64,000 nucleotides of DNA from Phyllobacterium zundukense (GTDB lineage Bacteria > Pseudomonadota > Alphaproteobacteria > Rhizobiales > Rhizobiaceae), in NCBI RefSeq assembly GCF_025452195.1, contig NZ_CP104973.1:2215001-2279000 (forward strand), read 5' to 3'. Both the position numbers and the translations under genes were made by a program. This document shows, one piece after another, positions 59,127 through 64,000 of this stretch; the stretch's first letter is position 1; each line of letters opens with the position of its first letter. The notes below the pieces were generated by a model. The model was not told where the DNA came from, searched no databases, and saw only the letters and a list, made by a program, of their open reading frames with translations.

Positions 59127-60524
59127 TCAGGTGATGGACGCTGCGATGTTTTCCATTGGTGCCCGCAGAGTCCAGACGAGGCGTTTTGGAGTCTGTTCCA
59201 AAGTGCCTGTCCCTCCGAGTGACAATGGCGTCACGCGCTCCAGGACGATCTTGCCAAATCCATGGGTGCGCCCAAGCCTCACAGGGGGCCCGTCAGATTC
59301 AGTCCAGGTCAGATAAAAGGTTTTACCATCATCGCCGACATACCAATCGACAGCGATATTGCCTTGGTCAGCAGAAAACACGCCGTATTTGGCCGAATTC
59401 GTAGCCAATTCATGGAACGCTATCCCCAGATACTGAACGGCATTGGGCTGCAGGACTATGAGAGGACCTGAAATTGCGACGCTGGATTCATCGCCAAACG
59501 GCTTCGTTTGCGCCAGAAGCAGATCCGATACAGTCGCTCCGCGCCATTCGGCGTGGACAAGAAGATCATGTGATCGCGCGAGAGCCATGATCCTTTCCCG
59601 CACCTGCTGCTCGAACTCGGTACTGTCTCCAGTGCGATTGCCGGTTTCCCGGATCATGGACAGGATGACCGCATATTGATTTTTGACGCGGTGGTTTACC
59701 TCGCGCATCAACATGACGATCCGTTCCTCCTTTTCCTTTCTCTCGGTAATGTCGCGCGCAATCTTGGACGCGCCAACGATACGGCCGGTCGAATCTTTGA
59801 CTGGCGATATGGTTAGCGAGACATGGATGCGCACTCCGTCCTTGCGCACTCGAATTGTCTCATAATGATCCAGGCGTTCACCTTTGCGAATTCTGTCGAC
59901 GATGGACGCTTCTTCGCCCAATCTTTCGGGAGGAATAACAGTGGTGATCGAACGGCCAATCATCTCCTCGGCTGTGTAACCGAATACGCGTTCGGCACCC
60001 CTGTTCCAGCTCCTGACGATGCCTGCGAGGGTTTTACTAACGATCGCATCGTCGGACGATTCCACGATCGCCGCGAGATGTTGCGCCGACTCTTCATTGC
60101 GCTTCTGTTCTGTGAGATCGACAAGCATATTCATGGCGCCAACAACGTCACCATTATTGTCCCGAAGCAAAACGGGGAATGGACGGAACGCAACGCGGCT
60201 GCCGTCGGACCGCTCGGCTATGGCTTCCAGCCCTCGCACATCCCGACCTTCGCGCAGGCTCATCGCCATGGGGCACTCGTCATGCTGCATGGGTGTGCCG
60301 TCAGGCCAGTATAATTTCCATGATCCGCACCAATGCTCTTCGCCGATCCGCGGTTCGCGCCCCCAAAACTCAGCCGCCGCGCGATTGTAGAATGTAATAA
60401 TGCCGGTTTTGTCTGTCGTATAAACCGGAATAGGCAGTTCCATGATCAGGGAATCACGGCTGAAGTTGTCCATGCTGTGCAAAGCTGCAAGTGAAGAACT
60501 AAGGTTGCTTTGCGCAATATCCAC
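59127..60524 (-). CDS. PAS-domain HWE-type sensor histidine kinase
   Basis: A 465-residue cytoplasmic kinase with two PAS domains (about 25-140 and 145-260, the second ending in the PAC segment DSTGRIVGASKIARDITERKE) and an HWE-family kinase core. The phospho-acceptor is in REVNHRVKNQYAVILSMI, AEWRGA supplies the W-R pair, and FHELATNSAKYG is the N-box. PAS domains suggest redox, light or ligand sensing. No response regulator is adjacent. No transmembrane segment. Confidence 0.9.
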   Translation of the reverse strand: MDIAQSNLSSSLAALHSMDNFSRDSLIMELPIPVYTTDKTGIITFYNRAAAEFWGREPRIGEEHWCGSWKLYWPDGTPMQHDECPMAMSLREGRDVRGLEAIAERSDGSRVAFRPFPVLLRDNNGDVVGAMNMLVDLTEQKRNEESAQHLAAIVESSDDAIVSKTLAGIVRSWNRGAERVFGYTAEEMIGRSITTVIPPERLGEEASIVDRIRKGERLDHYETIRVRKDGVRIHVSLTISPVKDSTGRIVGASKIARDITERKEKEERIVMLMREVNHRVKNQYAVILSMIRETGNRTGDSTEFEQQVRERIMALARSHDLLVHAEWRGATVSDLLLAQTKPFGDESSVAISGPLIVLQPNAVQYLGIAFHELATNSAKYGVFSADQGNIAVDWYVGDDGKTFYLTWTESDGPPVRLGRTHGFGKIVLERVTPLSLGGTGTLEQTPKRLVWTLRAPMENIAASIT

Positions 60525-60719
60525 TATTTTTCCTGCTTCAAGTAACTTCTTGCCAGTCGGGTTTTCGAATCAAGGGGGACCAGTTGACAACGGCATTTCA
60601 GTTCACCCCACGATCAAAAACTGTCTGTGATGATTTTGGTTCCAACGGAGCCGTGCATCAGGGATCAACGGGGGAGCTTTTGCGTTTCCATTCAATCCAA
60701 GTGAGTGGAGGAAATCGTT

Positions 60720-61163
60720 ATGATTTATACCCTGAGATTGACCAGCGTGCTCCTGGTCGCGCTTGCCCTTATTCCTGCGGGTGCGCATCTGTTCGCGATG
60801 ATCAACAAGGTTCACCTCGATCGCGCCGAGTATCTTATCTCACAGAGAGCCTATGACGGTTGGAGCCTTTTTTCCATTGTCATCATTGCCGCGCTGGTTT
60901 CGACGCTCGCCCTGTCAATCTGGCTTAACCGTTCGGGCGAACCTCACTGGCTGGCGGCGACGGCATTTCTTTGCATTGTGGCAACGCAGGTGATTTTCTG
61001 GCTGTTTACATTTCCCGCCAACAAAGCGACTCAAAACTGGACCGTCCTGCCAGAGGCCTGGGAAACGCTACGCTATCAATGGGAGTATTCGCATGCAGCA
61101 AGCGCCATTTTGAATTTCGTGGCGCTTTTCGTTTTGCTTCTCTCCGTAGTGAGAACGGACTAA
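60720..61163 (+). CDS. DUF1772-like membrane protein
   Basis: A 147-residue protein with four membrane helices. NKATQNWTVLPEAWETLRYQWEYSHA (split here as NKATQNWTVLPEAW and LRYQWEYSHAASA) is typical of the DUF1772 family. No function is known. GGAGGAAATCGTT precedes the ATG at 60720. The 196 bases separating it from the divergent kinase gene hold no clear signal. Confidence 0.8.
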   Translation: MIYTLRLTSVLLVALALIPAGAHLFAMINKVHLDRAEYLISQRAYDGWSLFSIVIIAALVSTLALSIWLNRSGEPHWLAATAFLCIVATQVIFWLFTFPANKATQNWTVLPEAWETLRYQWEYSHAASAILNFVALFVLLLSVVRTD

Positions 61164-61282
61164 AGGCCCAATATGCAATGGGCCAGTTTGGCTTGGAAAC
61201 CAGCCCATACCAACTCCTGCGCGTTCTGTCAGACGCACACAAATTCTCAGAGTTTTATGTTGATCGGATCAAATCCCGATAG

Positions 61283-61384
61283 TCAAACTGCAAAGACGAC
61301 AGCGGCAACTGCCAGCGCGCCGAACAAAATCATCGAGCATGTCATCCAGTTGGAGATATCGCCGTTTTCTTTCGTGTGTCGCAT
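61283..61384 (-). CDS. 33-residue single-helix membrane peptide
   Basis: MRHTKENGDISNWMTCSMIL followed by a short hydrophobic tail (FGALAVAAVVFAV). A strong AGGAGGAG lies 8 bases before the ATG. A polar start then a 19-residue helix suggests an inner-membrane small protein. It lies between the DUF1772-like gene and ntrY; no family recognised. The remaining 263 bases up to ntrY show nothing I recognise. Confidence 0.6.
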   Translation of the reverse strand: MRHTKENGDISNWMTCSMILFGALAVAAVVFAV

Positions 61385-61647
61385 CGCCTGACTCCTCCTG
61401 AGCGTAGCCGGATAGGACCGGCGCGTTCTCAAAAAATCATGAACACCCGTCGCTGATTTGAGTTGCCAGCGATCGATTCAAATTGTCGTGATCATGTGCT
61501 TTACCCAAATCATGGAAGGCTTAGTCCCATCATCCCGGCTTCACTGGAAAGGATTATAGCGCTTTCAATGTAGAGCGCAATTTGCGCCGTGCCTTGGTTT
61601 CATCACATTTTGATATCGAGTGAAAGGAAAGTGATACTGGGTAACGG

Positions 61648-63978
61648 CTACGCCGCACTGGCCTCGACGAGCCTTGGAAAGGTCATCCGCACCATCGCCC
61701 CGCGACCAGTGTGGAAGCTCTCGGGCGCATCCAGCATTTCGAGATGCCCACTATGATCTTCGATGATTTTCTTGACGATGGCGAGGCCGAGTCCGGTACC
61801 CTTTTCGCGCGTTGTCACATAGGGCTCGAGCAGTCGATGACGGTTGTCAGCGGGTAATCCTTTGCCGTTGTCGAGCACTTCGACAATGATGGACGAGGCC
61901 GTGCTGGCAGCGCGAACGAGAATGAAACCTTCCTCGATCGCTCCTGTCTGGAGCGCCGTCTCGATGGACTCCGAAGCGTTTTTTATGATGTTGCCGAAAG
62001 CCTGGCCAAGGAGCCGGTTGTCGAAATTTCCAACGAGCGGCTCGTCGGTAAAGTCATGCTCGAACCTGATCTGGTTGTTGCTGATTTCCACGAGGAAGGA
62101 CGCGTCACGCAGTACAGCGCGGATATCCGCTGCAGCGAGTTGCGGCTTGGGCATACGGGCGAATTCAGTAAACTCATCGACCATACGACCTATATCGCCG
62201 ACCTGGCGGATGATCGTTTCAGTGCATTGATCGAAGACCTCGCGATCCTCGACAATGACCTTGCCATAGCGGCGGCGGATGCGCTCGGCGGAGAGCTGAA
62301 TTGGCGTCAGTGGATTCTTGATTTCATGTGCAATGCGGCGTGCAACGTCCGCCCAAGCGGATGAGCGGTGGGCAGCGACCAGGTCGGTGATATCGTCGAC
62401 CGTCACCACGTAGGAGGTATTGTGTGTGCCGGCGTCTTCCCGGGTAATCTGCACGTTGAAAGAGCGTACGATACCATTGCGGGTAATCCCTATCTGCTGG
62501 CGGCTGGAAGATCTGTCGTTCCCCCGCGCCGCTTCGAATACAGCACCGATTTCCGGAAGGATGTGAACGAGGTTCTTGCCGATAGCTTGTGCAGCATCGA
62601 TCGACAGCATGTGTTCGGCTGGCCGGTTCAGACCAGCGATATCGCCTTGCGAGTTGACGCTGATGACGCCGGCGGTCACGCCGGACAGAACCGCCTCGGT
62701 AAAGCGCCTGCGCTCGTCGATCTCATCCTTCGCCGAAATCAGATCGTTATGCTGGGTTTTCAACTGCTCGACCATATTATTGAACGTGTGGGATAGTGAA
62801 CCGATATCGCCATCCGAAGCGCGGACAGGCACTGACACGTCAAAATTGCCTGTGGCAACGTCGCCGGCCGCGCCGATCAACAAGCGAATGGGCCTGACCA
62901 CACGATTGGCCACGGCAATACCAGTCCAGACGGCGGTCAAAAGCAGCAACAGTGTGAGCTCAATATAGAGCAGCGCGTAAGCGATCTGCGTATTCTTTCG
63001 GTTGCTCGCCAGCGACTGATATTCGGCATTGTTGTCTGTCATGACGCGCATGTTATCCAACGCCGACGAATCCACGGCGCGGATCGTATAGAGATACAAA
63101 TCCGGCAGCGCCTGCGTCTTGACGATTGCACCGACAAGATTGGTAGCCGCCGGCGGTATCAGCACCGGCCTGTCGCCCGCTGCACTTTTCAACGCCTCCA
63201 GCGGTGCTTCGGGGAGGGTATGATCGTTGAAGAGCTGGGCACTGACGACAACCTCACCGTTGGATCTAACCAGGGATGCGCCAAGCAGGTTGTTGCGGCC
63301 TGCGTCATAGGTCAGCCAATTGGCGAAGGCACCTCGATCGAGACTGTAGAGCATCCGCCGCTGGTCGAGATCGATCGCCATCGAAAGCGTTGTGGTCAAA
63401 AGACTTTGCGCATTGTCCTCGGTGTAGGACTGCGCGGCCTTGATCGACATATCAATGATCTGATTGTTTTCGGGATTGATCCATGAGTTCAAACGGTTGT
63501 CGAGGACGATAAGTGAAAAACAGGCGACAATGATCGAAGGGATCGACGCGATCAACGCGAAGATGATCGTTATGTTGGTATGCAGATCCCGGTGCTTTTC
63601 CTTGCTCTTGAACAAAAACAGCTTCCGGAGCGTCGCGTAGGACAAATAGATCAGCACCAAAATCGAAATCGCATTGGCTGCAATAATGATCTGCGTCGTC
63701 CGCTTGGTGGGCGAGATGTCGGTAATACCCATCATGATGACGAATGAGACAATCGTTGTCGCCAGCGTCAGGAGCGTCATGATCAACGCGCCTTTCGGCA
63801 GAACCTGCGGTTTGACTACGGTCTTGCTCATTTGCTGTCGATTATCGGTCGCAGCGTTACTTGTAAAGGAAGCTTGCGCTTCGAATGCGGTTTGAGGCAA
63901 CACGGGCTTGCGGCGTTGCTGATGTGCCACCCGATCCGTTTGAAAGGTCCAAGTTTTGACAGTACGTCCGATCCTCAA
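61648..63978 (-). CDS. ntrY: Nitrogen-regulation sensor kinase NtrY (start uncertain at window edge)
   Basis: A 776-residue transmembrane kinase. In order: two helices (about 63-110), a periplasmic/sensor part with a helix at 130-150, another helix near 340-360, HAMP (about 360-415), PAS (about 425-530), HisKA with the phospho-His in ADVARRIAHEIKNPLTPIQLS, and HATPase_c (NIIKNASESIE; DNGKGLPAD; GTGLGLAIVKKI). NtrY with NtrX senses nitrogen or redox status. The frame has no stop up to base 64000, so the true start may lie outside; TTG 63978, GTG 63930 and ATG 63831 are possible. ntrX is not found downstream here, unlike the usual ntrY-ntrX order. Confidence 0.92.
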   Translation of the reverse strand: MRIGRTVKTWTFQTDRVAHQQRRKPVLPQTAFEAQASFTSNAATDNRQQMSKTVVKPQVLPKGALIMTLLTLATTIVSFVIMMGITDISPTKRTTQIIIAANAISILVLIYLSYATLRKLFLFKSKEKHRDLHTNITIIFALIASIPSIIVACFSLIVLDNRLNSWINPENNQIIDMSIKAAQSYTEDNAQSLLTTTLSMAIDLDQRRMLYSLDRGAFANWLTYDAGRNNLLGASLVRSNGEVVVSAQLFNDHTLPEAPLEALKSAAGDRPVLIPPAATNLVGAIVKTQALPDLYLYTIRAVDSSALDNMRVMTDNNAEYQSLASNRKNTQIAYALLYIELTLLLLLTAVWTGIAVANRVVRPIRLLIGAAGDVATGNFDVSVPVRASDGDIGSLSHTFNNMVEQLKTQHNDLISAKDEIDERRRFTEAVLSGVTAGVISVNSQGDIAGLNRPAEHMLSIDAAQAIGKNLVHILPEIGAVFEAARGNDRSSSRQQIGITRNGIVRSFNVQITREDAGTHNTSYVVTVDDITDLVAAHRSSAWADVARRIAHEIKNPLTPIQLSAERIRRRYGKVIVEDREVFDQCTETIIRQVGDIGRMVDEFTEFARMPKPQLAAADIRAVLRDASFLVEISNNQIRFEHDFTDEPLVGNFDNRLLGQAFGNIIKNASESIETALQTGAIEEGFILVRAASTASSIIVEVLDNGKGLPADNRHRLLEPYVTTREKGTGLGLAIVKKIIEDHSGHLEMLDAPESFHTGRGAMVRMTFPRLVEASAA

Positions 63979-64000
63979 ATATCCGCATCCTGCACTACGT

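Overview
The window looks like chromosomal DNA of an alphaproteobacterium of the order Hyphomicrobiales (Rhizobiales), close to Phyllobacterium, Brucella/Ochrobactrum or Mesorhizobium. This is inferred from gene content, not from a search: trxB followed by an LsrB/VtlR-type LysR gene and an AbcR-like small RNA, an LpcC-like LPS-core mannosyltransferase, a BP26-like SIMPL protein, an NtrY kinase, and carA, yqeY, dnaG and rpoD in one stretch.

Layout. 1-6.1 kb: an extensin-like lipoprotein cut by the window edge, a 265-bp MITE-like repeat, two small-molecule transporters, a sugar dehydrogenase, greA and two LPS-type glycosyltransferases. 6.1-17.4 kb: an Lrp regulator, trxB, lsrB and its sRNA, a parDE toxin-antitoxin pair, aspartate aminotransferase, a GST, a LysR/oxidoreductase divergent pair, a cold-shock gene, an ABC exporter whose ATPase motifs are degenerate, and a vapBC pair. 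17.5-27.7 kb: carB (with a terminator-like hairpin in its leader), a zinc metallopeptidase, a racemase/Lrp divergent pair, a Tet-like MFS pump, carA and yqeY. 27.8-36.1 kb: an accessory block with a TetR-controlled RND pump, a DUF1003/GNAT pair, a Na/Pi cotransporter and a tandem RNA of three hairpins that all show anti-Shine-Dalgarno loops. 36.4-46.1 kb: dnaG, rpoD (with a one-base frameshift), YqhA, a long-armed OmpA protein, YcgN, the SIMPL protein and small secreted or acidic proteins.

46.2-58.3 kb is the most unusual part. A SAF-domain dehydrogenase and an acetoin-dehydrogenase-like E1alpha/E1beta/E2 set are followed by a glucitol-type sugar PTS (GutM, IIC, IIB, IIA) carrying its own fused HPr-enzyme I, and by a SorC-type regulator. 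Rhizobiales normally have only the regulatory PTS-Ntr and take up sugars by ABC transporters, so a complete self-sufficient transport PTS stands out. Both gene sets have nearly the same 16-base motif in their upstream regions, which suggests one regulon that imports a polyol or branched sugar and breaks it down. The substrate cannot be read from the sequence.

58.4-64 kb: a CAT-anticodon tRNA, small membrane proteins, a PAS/HWE histidine kinase and ntrY, which runs up to or past the window edge.

Three genes (rpoD, the E1alpha gene and a hypothetical gene at 51 kb) carry single extra bases that break otherwise intact proteins. Residual sequencing error is the likeliest reason, above all for rpoD, which is essential.
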